A stretch of 64,000 nucleotides of DNA from Notamacropus eugenii (Eukaryota > Chordata > Mammalia > Diprotodontia > Macropodidae). Positions 10,901 to 21,317 of the stretch are shown here, one piece after another (within the stretch, counting starts at the first letter, position 1; each line of letters starts with the position of its first letter). The notes under the pieces were generated by a model. The model was not told where the DNA came from and did no database searches. It worked only from the letters and a program-made list of their open reading frames with translations. Made by a program: the position numbers and the translations under genes. Location of the stretch: positions 56,904,919 through 56,968,918 of the forward strand of contig NC_092875.1 of NCBI RefSeq assembly GCF_028372415.1, written 5' to 3'.

Positions 10901-13356
10901 AAAAAGTCAGAACTTACATAAATCCCAGCTCTGCTGTTTACTATCTTGTGACCTTGAGAAAGTAATTTTCCTCTCTGATTCTCAGTTTCTTCCTCTGTAA
11001 AATGAGGGCACTGGACTTGTTCTTCTCTAAGATCCCACCCAGATCTAAACTCTATGGTCCAAAACCAAATCAATGAATCCTATGAGATCGTAGGTGTTAC
11101 TCTGCTCACCTTGCACGGCCTCCTGAGGCTTCCAGAAGAGGTCAGAGTTGAGCAGCAACTGTTCTCGGTCACGATTGACAGCAATAATTTTGCTTCTGTG
11201 GCTTAAGACACGGCCATAGGATAAACGGAAGTCACACACAGCACCTGGAGGGTTTGGGGAGGGCATTACAAACATAAATATAGCAGGGTTTAAAGATGGT
11301 GAAGAGTGATCAGCGGTCATGGGAGAATAGTGAAACCAGTGAAACTTCAGGTTTTGTTTCGAAAGTATTCTGTTCTGTGTATCTTACACCTGACTAGACT
11401 GCACACTCCAAACCATCTTACTCATCTCTGCCATCACCTTCAGGGCCTCTCCACCAGCCCCCAAAGTGGGTTCCCGTGGTAAGCTGTGGATACTGCTGCC
11501 TTTTCCCTAGAACAAGCTGAAGTAATAGTCCACAGTAAACATCTGTTAGGTGAATAAATGAATGGAAGGATAAAGGCCCTGTTAGAATGTAAGCTCTTTG
11601 GGAGCAGAGGCTATTTTGTTTGCTTGTATCTGTACCCCCTGCTACACAGTAAATGTTCTATCTATCTATCTATAGAAGTGTAAGTTGTTATTCTTCTCCA
11701 TGACTGATTCTAAAACCTAAGGCCTGGGAAGCAGAACATCTACAGGTGTTATTATCCTATTTTATAGCTAAAGAAACTGAGGCACAGAGATGTTAAGATG
11801 CTTGCTCATAGTAACATAGTTACTAAGTATCAGAGGCAGGATCTGAACCCAAGTATCCCTGACTCCAAGTCCAGCACTCTATCCACTACACTGTATTAAT
11901 GGTTGGCTGTTTTGAGTCTCAGTTTCCTCAGCCTGTAAAATGAGTATAATTTTTCATTTTGATCCAGACCTGTGATTTTATCAGTGTAGGGAGCTTTTCA
12001 GTGGGAAAATTTTCTTCACTAATTCAGATCAGTAACAATTCTCTAACCTATAGTCATAGGCAATGGAGGTTAAATGGTGATGATGACATCTGTAATACCT
12101 TCCTAGCAGGGTTGGTGTAAGGATTTCATGAGAATGTACACACAGTATTTTGCAAACCTTAAAAGACTAAATAAATGAGAACTATTATTGTATACGTGGC
12201 ATTTTCTTTTTTCTTTAAGAATCTGTCTCTAAAATAATTATCTGTTTAACTTGCTTGTTTAATATGCTTGTTTCAAAAGTTAACTATTCTAATAAATGCA
12301 ATTCAAACATGTATTTTGTCCAGTCAAAGAAGATGGGGAAGGCACGTCCATCCCATCTTAGCTAAACACATAGCACCTACAATGGGCTTTCAACACAGCA
12401 GCCACCTAGTGACCATTACCTAACATCTGTGGAAACACCTGTTAAAGGTGAATTTGAGAAAAAGAATGGGAGTGTAGGGGCATGACTAAACTCCTCTCAA
12501 GGGGGAAAGTATGGGAAGGAAGTTACAAAGACCCAAAGAAACCAGCAGGAAAAGTGATGGGGAATGCCAATCAGGGTCCTACACCCAAGGAGACCTACAA
12601 AAATGAACTGTTGACAACCACCCCCTCCACTCTTGCCTCCACAGATTAGCCCATGTACCTGCTAAGATGACAACATCAGCCTCCTTCAGTGCATCACGGC
12701 GGTTTTGCCTGATGTGAAGGGGGCTGTCCCAGCCCAAAAGTCCCCTTGACATCCCTCCCAGGAAGCAAGGGATACCCAGAGACTCCACTGCAGCTCTAAA
12801 AAGAAAAGGAAAATCAGAGGAGCCTGGGGTAGCTCCTCCTGGTCACCAATTCCATCAATGCCAGTTCCTCCTGCCAGCCTCAATCCCCTCAATCCCCTCC
12901 ACCCTCAACTCTGCTGGAGGAAGCCCAAGTCTGCCTTAGGTCAGGATGAGGGGAGCCATGCAGGGGCAGAGAGGGTAGATTTTTCTCCCCTAAGGCCCTG
13001 GAGGGAGAGGGCAGGCAGAGCTTCTCTGAAGTTAAAGGCGGGGGATTCCTCAAAGGAGGCACAGAAGCAAAGTCTCCTCACCAGAAGCCAGGGAGAGTGG
13101 GGCAGAGGGGGAGGGAGTGGACAGTGGTCAGGATAAGGAAGATCTCTTCAGCAGAAGCTCTGGCCAGGGAAAATATAGAAAGACTCCTCACCGGAGGCTC
13201 TCAGCTGGGGTTGGGGGGAGTAAAGCCTGGCTTCCGAGCAACAAGAGGGGCTTCTTGGCTCGGCTCACAAGTTCCACACAGCGCTGAACCTGTCAAGGAG
13301 GATCCAGAACAGGGTAAAGGGAAGGTTCTTCTGCTTATCACACACACACACACACA

Positions 13357-13453
<97 letters not shown>

Positions 13454-16400
13454 TCTGATGCCCAGGGAACCTCAGGAAGAACAATCCAGGCCCAGGATTG
13501 CATGGTCAGCTCACCTGCTGGGAAGAGGCCTGAGGAATGTCCACAGGCAGGGGACCCTCGGGCTGTGGCTCCCAGGCCCCTGCAAACAGATTAGCCAAGT
13601 GGTTCTGCAGGTACCTGGTGGACAATGCAGGGAAAATCAGAATGGGCTAAATTAGAAACAAGAGCAAAGGAAAGAGAAAAAAAGAGAGGGCAGAGGACTA
13701 GGAAGTACAAGGGATAAAAAAGGGAGAAAGCCATAGGAAAAGGCAAATTAATACAGAATAATGAAATATAAGAACTTGTAAGGATCTTAATGATCATTTA
13801 GCCAACCCTTTCATTTTACAGATAAGTAAACTAAAAGCTCAGCAAGATAATATGATTTACCCAAGGTCACAGAGCTAGTAAATATCATAATTGGGTCCTG
13901 AAGCCAGGATTTTTATCCCTAAGTCCAGGGCTGGGTTGAAATACCCACTCTGACACTTACCGATGCATGTGAGCTGAGGCAAGTCATTTCAAGTTTCCTA
14001 GGTCCTAGTATCCTCAATTATAAAATTAGGGGTTAGATTAGGTGGTTTCTCAGGTCCCTTCCAGCTCTGGGAGGATCATCCTCTTTCCATCATACTACCC
14101 TTCTCCCCACCTCCCATGGTCTTTTCTCACCTTCATTTTCCATGCCTTCTTGGCATCCGTTTACACTTCTGTCCATCCTCTCAGCCCTCACCTGGCACTC
14201 TTACATCTTCTGTTTCCCTCTAATCTTGTCTCCTTCCATAGTTCTTTTTCTTCTTCATGGTCAACAACAATCAAGCGTCTTCTCTGGGCCCTCCCCTTCG
14301 ATCATCACTCTTTCAAAGAGATTATTCACTGACATAATTCCAACCATTCCCACAACTGAAAAGCAAGAGACTTGGGGGCTAGTCCTGATTCTGTCACTTC
14401 CTCAGTGTGACCTTTGGAAAGTCACAATCTCTCAAGAAAATTGAGCTTCAAGTGATTGATGAAGAGGTTAGATGAGATGCCCCTCCCCATGAGTCTTTCT
14501 AGCTCTAAAATTCTATGATTCTATGGCTTTCCCATCTACATACAGCCCCAGCTTCTTACTTGGTTATACCAATGCAATTCAACAAACGTGTGTTATGCTC
14601 TGCCTAAGCATAAGACATTCTCTCATATTCCTAACTGCTTCTAAAACATCTCCAGGTGGATACCCAAGCATCACCTTAAACTCAATTATGTCTAGAGCAA
14701 ACCTCTTCACCCCCAAACCAATTCCTTTTCCCCCCTTGAGCCAGTCATACCACCCAGGTTAGGAATTTCAGGAAGCACCTTGGATCTTCCTCCTCCACAT
14801 TCTGTCTCCTGGGTCCAATCTAACCCCAAATTTGAGGGTTCTTTCTTGTCTCTCATAAATTCTTCCTTTCTTATTCCTGATGCCACCACCCTAGTCCAGA
14901 TCCTCACTACCTCATACCTGAATTATGGCAAGGACCTCCTACTTAGTTTCCCTCCAGGGGTTCTTAACCTGGGTCTGTGAACTTATTTGTTGGGATGTGT
15001 GTGTGTGTGCGCATGTGTGTGTGTGCGTGTGTGCGTGCACGTGTGTGTGCATGTGTGTCTGTGTGTGTGTGTGCGCATGTGTGTGTGCGTGTGCGCGTGT
15101 GTGTCTGTGTGTGCGTGTGTGTCTGTGTGTGTGTCTGTGTGTGCGCGTGCATGTTATAACTGAGCATCAATATAATTCGCTTCCTTTGGAATTCTATGTA
15201 CTTTATTTTGTACATCTAAAAGCATTATTCTGAGAAGGGTCCATAATACAAGCTGACAAATAAACAAATAGGTAATCGAGTCAGTAATAAATAAATAAAT
15301 AGTTGAATAGATAAAGGAATGAATGGATAGATAAGATTTATGTATCTCTTTAAGTTTTGCAAATGTCTCATTTTAGCCTCACAACACCTGAGAAGGTAGG
15401 TGCTATTATTATCCCCATTTTACAGATGAAGAAACTGAGGCAAACAACTGTTAAGTGACTTGTCCAGAATCACAGACCTAGAAAGTATTTCAAGTCAGGT
15501 CTTTGGGACTCTTGCCCATGCTCTATGCACTACTGAGCCACCTAGCTGCCGCTAAAAGAACAAAAAAGGTTACAGACTCCTGCCCCAGTCTCTCCTTTCC
15601 AATGCCCTCTGCACACGGCTCTGTACAGGGCTCAAGAACTCAAAATTACTAGCTTTATCCAAGTGAACCACTGCTATATGGCTTTCAAGTCTCATCAGTA
15701 GGTCCTACCTTTAAACTCTAACCTCATTTCCCCTCTACACACCCTCTTTCTCACATGCAAAAGATACCACCACCACCACCATCCCAGCCTTGTTCAGATG
15801 GTCTCCCCATCTGCATGGCCCTTCCCTCCTCATCTCCACCAATCTAGGCATACAGTACAGCCAACTCACTGAGTGAAAGGTCCTTAAGGGAACATCCCAT
15901 AGGTACTTTTTTCTTGGCACATTCCAACCACTTTACCCCTAGGAGATGCTTAACAAATGTTTGCTAAATTGATTTGCTGAACTCAAATGCTAACCCCTCA
16001 ACAAAGCTTTTCCTAACTGCTCAAGACCATTTTGATGTCTCTGAACACCTACAGCACATATGCCCTGAAACATATAAATTAGCTCTCCAATTGTTTCATC
16101 AGCATGAGCCCTAGATCCCCAATGAAACAATGAGCCAGCTCAGTGAAAACAAGCACCGAGTCTCCAAGTCTCCTCCTCTTCTCTCTCCTATGGGCCAGGG
16201 AAAGCTAGTTTCATAAATGCCTGCTGATAGACTGAATGGGAAGGCTAGGGAAAAGGACAAGGCAGATGACGGAGGAAGCAAATGGAGTAAGGAGAGGCAG
16301 GGGGATGCTCACCAGGAGACAAGCTTTCCTATGAGGCTCTTGGAGGCTTTGGACGGCATCAGCTCCTTCTGCACCAAGAAGTAGGGGTAGAGCACATCGA

Positions 16401-18516
16401 TGGGGAGCTCCACAAATACAGGGCCTGGGAATGGGGGCGTAGGAGGCTACCTCATCGGCTACCCCAAGACCCCATTCTCCCCCTTAGCATAATCCCTCTT
16501 TCATTGGTCACCCCCACCACCAACCCCATCCCATGCCTACCTGGGGTACCAGACTGGGCAGCAGCAAACGCAGCCCGAAGAGTAGGGATGATGTCACGGA
16601 CCCGGCGCACAGAGGCACAGAACTTGCAGAGTGGCCGGAACAGAGACATCTGATCGATGCCCTGAAGTGGCCCCCGGCCCTGATGCAAGGAAAGATTGCC
16701 ACTATATATCCATTCAACACCTCTCCTCCTGCCACTACAGGCTCCTCTTCCCACGTGGCCTTAGATTATCACAGCAATACCCACGTTTGAAGGCCAGCCC
16801 CCACCTCACCTGCAGCAATGTACTGGCTGCCCCTCCCAAAAGCAGCACAGGTGACTGGGCCATCTGGGCATTCTTCACAGCAGTCACTGTGTTGGTAAGG
16901 CCAGGCCCAGCTGTCACAGCAGCAACACCCACAGTCCCTGCCACGGGTAAATCCCCATTATCAGCAAAGTCAACATTCACTTATTCAACAAGTAGCGACT
17001 GAGGTTCTAATGTATATAAGCACCACAGATCGGTCTCCAGTTACCCCTCAATACCCACCATGGCAACAATTGCACAGACCTACTCAAAAGGATACCCACA
17101 CCTTCCCAAGTCTTCCTTAGTAATCATGGTAATACCCATCCTCCTTCACTTTCCCTTACTTAGGAAAGGGACATAGGAATCAAGGCCCTACCTGAAAGCC
17201 GGGCCACAGCATCAGCAGCAAAGACTGCCGTGGCCTCTTGCCGCGTATCTACCACCCGGATGCCGACCTTCTCAGCGGCCACCAGCAATGGAGAAATGTG
17301 TCCACCCACCAAGGTAAATATGAATCGCACGCCGTGCGCCCTCAGCACTGCTGCCACACTCTCCCCACCATGTCGTGGACTGGATTTGTCAACCTAGAAC
17401 ATGAGAGGTAAGGAGTAAGGGAGCTGGCACGGGAGAAGGGCAGCAGAGTGTGGCCTGGTGTTTGTGCTCATTCTCTTTAAACACTGAAGAGCTTGGGGCA
17501 AGGACCAAGACCTGAAGGTTACAATCCTGTTACATACTGAGTAAAAGGGGTCAGGGCTGAGTAGGGTCTTGTCCCCTAGGCTGCCTTTGTCTCTATGGGG
17601 AACTGCAGAGGATTCCACAGCACGGCACAGAATTTCCCTAACCTATCCTTCCCTCCCTTTTGCTCCCTATACTATATTCTAGACCCTGGACTTCCATGAC
17701 TACACCCTGTGCTATCTCACAAGGTGGTCAACTCCCTCAAAGTCCTGGGGCAGGGCTCCGTTAAATACTGGGGCATCGGCTGGGGAAGACACGAATCTTT
17801 CATGCCCAGCTCAGCTAGACTTTGGCTTCTGTCCTCATTCCCATTCCTCCCTGCTAGAAAAGGCTGAAGAAGGCAGTGAGCTCTGGAAAGTGTTCTGGGA
17901 TCCTTGGATCTGACAGCGTGGAGGGGTCAGTGGAGCTGGTACACAGAGCAGTCTGTGGGGTCAGACACCGAGCCTCCGATGCAGCCTTCGATGCGGGCCC
18001 CGCACTCTCTCTGGCACCAGGAGTCCTTCCTCTCCAAGGCCCATCCCCACCCCCACTCCCATGCCAGGCGGGCAAAGGACAAGGGTGCAGTTCAAGAAAA
18101 GGAAGGTGGGGGGAAGATATGGAGATAGGAGAGGGGGAGAAATGAGGGACGAGAAGGGGGAGGATGGGAGCTGGAGGACGGGCACCAGGAAGCCTGCGCT
18201 GTCCCCATGCCCTGCAGTGGTGACCTTGCGCTCCTGTCGGCGCTGGCACTCCAGGGTACCAGGGAGGTGCGTGTGTCACCCGCGCGCCCACACACTCCAA
18301 GCGCCCTGGAGCGCCCGCCCCAGTGTGAACTAAGCTCGCTTGAGCCTCCCGATGCCAGCCCCTGGGCAGCGCGCCTCCCTCCCTGGCCCCAGGCACCTGG
18401 TGCAGGAGCTGGTAGAAGAGGCCCAGGCGATGCGCGACTCCGAGCAGGGCGGCGCCCAGGGCCCCGCAGGCCACCACGAGGACGCAGCAGGGGACCAAGG
18501 CCCAGCCGGCCTCCAT
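7921..18516 (-). CDS. ILVBL: Acetolactate-synthase-like / 2-hydroxyacyl-CoA lyase 2
   Basis: There are 15 coding exons. From the start they are 18397-18516, 17192-17393, 16810-16937, 16541-16679, 16313-16424, 13515-13614, 13192-13289, 12659-12795, 11110-11244, 9349-9463, 8984-9153, 8778-8848, 8627-8698, 8278-8383 and 7921-8099. All borders are GT-AG and all phases close, giving 627 residues (human about 632). A membrane segment spans residues 5-31 and fits ER anchoring. The N-terminal thiamine domain has the catalytic Glu93 in [10 protein letters not shown] central domain follows, then the C-terminal thiamine-diphosphate motif GDG (515-517) with 24 residues to Asn542. The enzyme cleaves 2-hydroxyacyl-CoA in fatty-acid alpha-oxidation and phytosphingosine breakdown (known for ILVBL/HACL2). 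Residue 545 is Cys in GNDACW, where I recall Gly in human. The exon 10 acceptor is the least certain border. Confidence 0.96.
9590..10105 (+). repeat. CORE-SINE split by a second SINE
   Basis: A head (GGCACAGTGGACAGAAGG, 9603 onward) continues after the insertion as GACTTCAG-like and TCACTTAACCTCTGTCTGCC. It ends with the CORE/3' part TTTGTAAAGCACTTAGTACA and AACATAGTAAGTGCTATC. It lies in ILVBL intron 9 (between exons 9 and 10). Confidence 0.8.
9640..9882 (-). repeat. tRNA-type SINE nested in the 9.6-10.1 kb SINE
   Basis: Reverse-orientation long-arm SINE with CCATTTGGGATTTTCTTGGC, GGAAACTGAGACAAACGG and TCACACAGCTAGTAAATG, ending at a tRNA-like head. It is flanked by the direct repeat GGAGTCAGGAA at 9629-9639 and 9883-9893, a clean target-site duplication. 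Confidence 0.85.
10240..10415 (+). repeat. MIR-type SINE
   Basis: TCAGTTCAAGTCCCAGCTCT, CTTTGTCTGTAAAATAATGA and GATCAAATGAGATAATGGAT follow in MIR order on the plus strand. It lies in ILVBL intron 9. Confidence 0.7.
10553..10736. mobile_element. hAT/Charlie-like MITE, copy 1
   Basis: An imperfect palindrome: GGCCTCAAGGCCACAAGTGA near the left is mirrored by TGGCCTCAAGGCCACGGG and GGTTCCCCACCCCTG on the right. In the centre, TTTTATAGAACAAATCC faces GGATTTGTTTTGTGAAG. It interrupts a minus-strand MIR-type SINE (pieces at about 10520-10552 and 10740-10830). Confidence 0.7.
10740..10830 (-). repeat. MIR-type SINE remainder
   Basis: GGGGTCATGTAGCTAGTGTG and GAGATTTGAACTCACATC are the minus-strand tRNA-related half of a SINE. 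Its other piece lies before the hAT MITE. Confidence 0.6.
10866..11062 (+). repeat. tRNA-type SINE
   Basis: GTGTGGTATAGTGCATAAAG, TCTGATTCTCAGTTTCTTCC and CTGTAAAATGAGGGCACTGG appear in SINE order, ending just before ILVBL exon 9. Confidence 0.75.
11457..11518 (-). pseudogene. Decayed partial duplicate of ILVBL exon 11 with its acceptor
   Basis: Positions 11460-11517 align with 9107-9164 (start of ILVBL exon 11 plus its acceptor) without gaps at about 46 of 58 bases, including CCCAAAGTGGGTTC and GCCTTTTC. Read on the minus strand, an AG acceptor precedes codons for [15 protein letters not shown]. This is comparable to [15 protein letters not shown] in the real exon. The reading then stops soon after, so it is not a functional exon. 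It lies in the intron between exons 8 and 9. Confidence 0.7.
11530..11660 (+). repeat. L2 LINE 3' end
   Basis: GAATGTAAGCTCTTTGGGAG, TTGCTTGTATCTGTACCCCC and ACAGTAAATGTTC match the L2 3' end pattern. A TCTA microsatellite follows. Confidence 0.7.
11735..11900 (-). repeat. MIR-type SINE
   Basis: CCTATTTTATAGCTAAAGAA then CTGAGGCACAGAGATGTTAA and AGGATCTGAACCCAAGTATC mark a minus-strand MIR in ILVBL intron 8. Confidence 0.8.
11905..12185 (+). repeat. CORE-SINE with internal extra block
   Basis: The plus-strand MIR middle (GAGTCTCAGTTTCCTCAGCC) and CORE end (GCAAACCTTAAAAGACTAAA) are separated by about 110 bp of other sequence containing GATTTTATCAGTGTAGGGAG. The extra block is probably another old repeat. 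Confidence 0.55.
13339..13452 (+). repeat. (CA)n microsatellite
   Basis: About 57 CA units with one CAGA interruption in ILVBL intron 6, only about 50 bp from exon 7 and 63 bp from exon 6. It is open in several frames, and those frames are spurious. Confidence 0.97.
13780..13925 (-). repeat. MIR-type SINE
   Basis: TTTCATTTTACAGATAAGTA and CAAGGTCACAGAGCTAGTAA in minus orientation, ILVBL intron 5. Confidence 0.75.
13930..14085 (+). repeat. CORE-SINE
   Basis: Head text is followed by GCAAGTCATTTC, AATTATAAAATTAGGGG, a TTAGATTAGGTGG block and CCCTTCCAGCTCTGGGAGG. Confidence 0.65.
14370..14525 (+). repeat. CORE-SINE
   Basis: TCCTGATTCTGTCACTTCCT, GGAAAGTCAC, TTAGATGAGATGCC and TTTCTAGCTCTAAAATTC follow SINE order. 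Confidence 0.65.
14957..15245 (+). mobile_element. DNA-transposon MITE with (TG)n expansion, copy 1
   Basis: The left end GGGGTTCTTAACCTGGGTCT is an old mammalian MITE terminus. The right part, AAAGCATTATTCTGAGAAGG then GTCCATAATA, matches the body of copy 2 near 49.3 kb. A TG/TGCG microsatellite of about 160 bp (14994-15153) has grown in the middle. Confidence 0.6.
15345..15560 (-). repeat. CORE-SINE
   Basis: Minus-strand order: CTCATTTTAGCCTCACAACA, GTGCTATTATTATCCCCATT, GATGAAGAAACTGAGGC and GAGCCACCTAGCTGCC at the tRNA-like head end. Confidence 0.85.
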
Positions 18517-18830
18517 GTCCGAGCCCTACTAGCCGACACGAGCCCCCGATAACAGCGCGGGCCCCGCCTCGCTCGGCTCCCGGCCTATGCCCCGGCCGCA
18601 CCAAGCCCCATAGCCGGCCCGGCCCACCTACGTGGGCGGGGCTTCGCAAACTCGGGCTAAGCCCCGCCCCGTCTTGCGTGGTCACGTCTCCTCTCCGCCC
18701 CGAGCCACGCCCCGAGCCTCCAGGGATTGGTGGCTCCCCCGCCCCTCCCGCTCTCTTTCGTCTCCCCTGAGGTAACAAAGGTCACGCCGTGGCTTGGCCG
18801 GCGCTCATCCTCACGTGACTGGCGCCTCCT
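18517..18830 (-). promoter_or_regulatory. ILVBL CpG-rich promoter
   Basis: Dense CpG sequence upstream of the ILVBL start contains GC boxes (GGGCGGGG at 18635-18642 and GCCCCGCCCC at 18661-18670). It also has an inverted CCAAT (ATTGG at 18726-18730, correct for the minus strand) and an E-box CACGTG at 18812-18817. No TATA box is seen. Confidence 0.7.
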
Positions 18831-18924
18831 AGTCAAGTAGAGGGAAAAGGCCCCTAAATTCTAAGTCTTCCGCCCTGTGGACATTAGGTCCATCCGGGTC
18901 CTTGGAGCGGGTTCCCGCCTTCGG

Positions 18925-19161
18925 ATGGAGAAGGAGAAGAAGAAAAAGGGAAGCCAGTTCAAAAAGCCCCACGGAGAACGTTTGCGGGTCACAGGCCGCG
19001 TGCCCAGGACCCCAGCCTCTCCAGAGGCCCTGCCCGCCGCAGGGCCCCTGCCTTCGGCTGTGGAGAAGGGGAAGGGAGAGGGGGGCCCCATAACCCTCCC
19101 CGCCTCCTCACACGCCCCATCATGGCCCCCCCAACAGAAAACTCGAGGCCACGCCCCATGA
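18925..19161 (+). CDS. Unrecognised 78-residue open frame opposite ILVBL promoter
   Basis: An ATG-initiated frame begins MEKEKKKKGSQFKKPHGERL and runs 78 residues, proline- and lysine-rich, inside the CpG island upstream of ILVBL on the other strand. I recognise no family and see no domain. It may be chance, because GC-rich DNA has few stops. It could also be the first exon of a divergent transcript using the same promoter. There is no supporting downstream exon that I can see. Confidence 0.15.
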   Translation: MEKEKKKKGSQFKKPHGERLRVTGRVPRTPASPEALPAAGPLPSAVEKGKGEGGPITLPASSHAPSWPPQQKTRGHAP

Positions 19162-19166
19162 CGTCA
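19159..19166. promoter_or_regulatory. Consensus CRE (TGACGTCA)
   Basis: A perfect palindromic cAMP-response element lies in GC-rich sequence about 640 bp upstream of the ILVBL start codon. It is a motif match only. Confidence 0.45.
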
Positions 19167-19370
19167 CGGTCCCAGCCTCCGCTACGGGCCTCACCTGGCC
19201 GCTTAGAGCCCCGGTTCCGTCCCCTCCCTCGCCCACCCCGTCCCAGACACTCCTTTTTCGGAGCCCCCCACCCCATAAATCTCTGTCCCCTCCACCTCGC
19301 CACCGGCCCACACCCAAGACCCCCCTCCCTGCTAACAATTCAACAACTCTAAGCCAATATTTGTTCATTG

Positions 19371-19578
19371 GGGGCAGCTAGGCCGGACGGTGGACAGAGC
19401 CCTGGACCGGAGTTCGAATCCAGCCTCAGACGCCCTAGCGGGGGGACGCGCCCAGCCACGCAAGCCTCCGTCTGCCCCTTCACTCTTCTGTTAAATGGGA
19501 CTCAGCAGCACGTGAGGATCAAATGAGCTGACACTTGTGTTCTGCCGACCTCCAGGTGCTGTATAAAGGCTGGCTGTT
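19371..19578 (+). repeat. CpG-rich CORE-SINE
   Basis: GGCAGCTAGGCCGGACGGTG, GGACCGGAGTTCGAATCCAG, GATCAAATGAGCTGACACTT and GTGCTGTATAAAGGCTGGCT show head, box B and CORE end in plus orientation. It keeps unusually many CpGs, fitting the neighbouring CpG island. Confidence 0.85.
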
Positions 19579-19789
19579 ACCATTCTCCATCCTCTGCCTT
19601 GCCTGCTTCTCTAGGAGTCCAGAATTGGAAGGATCGCACCTGGTTTCCCATTCTCCATGCCAAGGTTCTGCCATGGGTCCAGCTTCAATAATCTCAGTTC
19701 AGCTCCCAGCCTCATTCTCTCTCCTTCCCAAGCTCTGGCCTTCAGAACTAGATATCCTGAAAGGGTGACCTCATAAACAAAGTAGGGGA

Positions 19790-20643
19790 GTCTGGAAAAC
19801 TCCACCTGTCAGGTCTATGGATAAGGGAAGAATTCGTGACCAAGGAAGAGAGAGAGAGCAGGACAGGATGTAAAACTGGTCATTTTGATTACGTTGAAAA
19901 GGTTTTGCCAAGCAAAACCAATGCTGCCAAGATTAGAAGGAAAGCAGGAAACTGGGGGAGTTCTTTTTACAGCCAGTTTCTCTGATAAACTCCTCATTTC
20001 TGAAATCTATAGAAAACTGAGCCCAATTTGTCATAGAACTCATTCCCCAATTGAAATGGTCAAAGGATATAAGGGCAACTAGGTAGTGCTCTGGATTGAG
20101 TGCTCGCCCTCCAGTCAGGAAGATTCATCTTTCTGAGTTCAAATCTGGCTGTGTGACCCTGGACAAGTCACTTAACCCTGTTGGCCTCAGATCCCTCATC
20201 TGTAAGACTGAGCTGGAGAAGGAAATGACAAAGCGTTCCAGTATCTTTTCCAAGAAAATCCCAAATGGGATCATGAAGAGTCAGATTTAGATATGACTGA
20301 AATGACAAAACAGCAAAGGAAATGAACAGGAAGTTTTCAGAAGAAAAAATCAAATCCATCTACAGTCATATCAATGAATGCTCTAAATTACTATAGGTTA
20401 GAGACGTGCAAATTAAAACAGCTCTGAGGTACTACCTCACACCTATCGATTGGATAATAAAATGATAAATGTCGGAGGGGATGTGGAAAGACTGGGACAT
20501 TAATGCATCGTTGATCTGAACATTCTGGAAAACAATTTGGAACTATACCCAAAGGACTACAAAACTGGCATATTTTTTGACCCAACAATACCATTAGTAG
20601 TGGTACTGTTTCTGTACCTCAAAGAGATCAAAGAAAGAGGAAA

Positions 20644-20674
<31 letters not shown>

Positions 20675-21312
20675 GTGTATATATATATGTATATATGTAT
20701 ATATATGTATACAAAAATATTTATAGCAGCTCTTTCTGTGATGGAAAAGAATTGGAAATTGAGGGGATGTCCATCAATTGGGGAATGACTGAGCAAGTTG
20801 TGGTATATGATCATGATGGAATACTATTGTGCTATAAGAAATGGCGAGCAGGATGGGTTCAGAAAAACCTGAAAAAACTTATATGAATTGATGCAAACTG
20901 AAGTGAGCAGAACCAGAAAAACATTGTACACGGTAACAGCAATATTACACAATGATCAACCATGGATGACTTAGTTATTCTCAGCAATATAATGACCCAA
21001 GACAATTCCAAAGGACTTGTGATGAAAAATGCTATCCACCTCCAGAGAAAGAACTATAGAGTCTGATTGCAGATTGAAGCATACTTTTTTTATTTACTTT
21101 TCATAGTTTGCTTTTGTCTGTGTTTTCTTCTGCAATGTGGCTAACGTGGGAATATGTTTTGCCTGACTGCACATGTATAACCTATATCAAATTGCTTGTC
21201 TTCTCAATGAAGGAGGAGGAAGGGAGAAAGAATTTGGAACTCAAAATTTTAAAAAGCAAATATTAAAAAATTTTTCACATGTATTGAGAAAATAAATAAA
21301 ATTTTAAAAAGA
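19790..21312 (+). repeat. L1 LINE 3' end (ORF2 C-terminus and 3' UTR)
   Basis: The L1 ORF2 C-terminal text is visible: GTCAGGTCTATGGATAAGGG, then CTCCTCATTTCTGAAATCTA, ATGGTCAAAGGATAT and the peptide GMSINWGMTEQVVVY near the end. The 3' UTR ends in AAATAAATAAAATTTTAAAA. It is broken by a SINE at 20071-20315 and an AT microsatellite at 20650-20715. It is 5'-truncated and defective. Confidence 0.85.
20071..20315 (+). repeat. tRNA-type SINE nested in L1
   Basis: GGGCAACTAGGTAGTGCTCT head, CTGTGTGACCCTGGACAAGT, then AAATCCCAAATGGGATCATG. It is flanked by AAAGGATAT and AAAGGAAAT, a near-perfect target duplication within the L1 sequence. Confidence 0.85.
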
Positions 21313-21317
21313 ACTAG

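Larger units (their letters stand above)
14560..15975 (+). repeat. L2 LINE, interrupted
   Basis: L2-like text such as TGCCACCACCCTAGTCCAG and CTCACTACCTCATACCTGAA fills 14560-14956. It resumes about 15570-15975 and ends near ACAAATGTTTGCTAAATTGA. A MITE (14957-15245) and a reverse SINE (15345-15560) separate the pieces. The whole block is in ILVBL intron 5. Confidence 0.7.

Noticed and set aside
13201-13594. Open frames of His-Thr or Cys-Val repeats
   Set aside because: They come from the CA microsatellite in an ILVBL intron.
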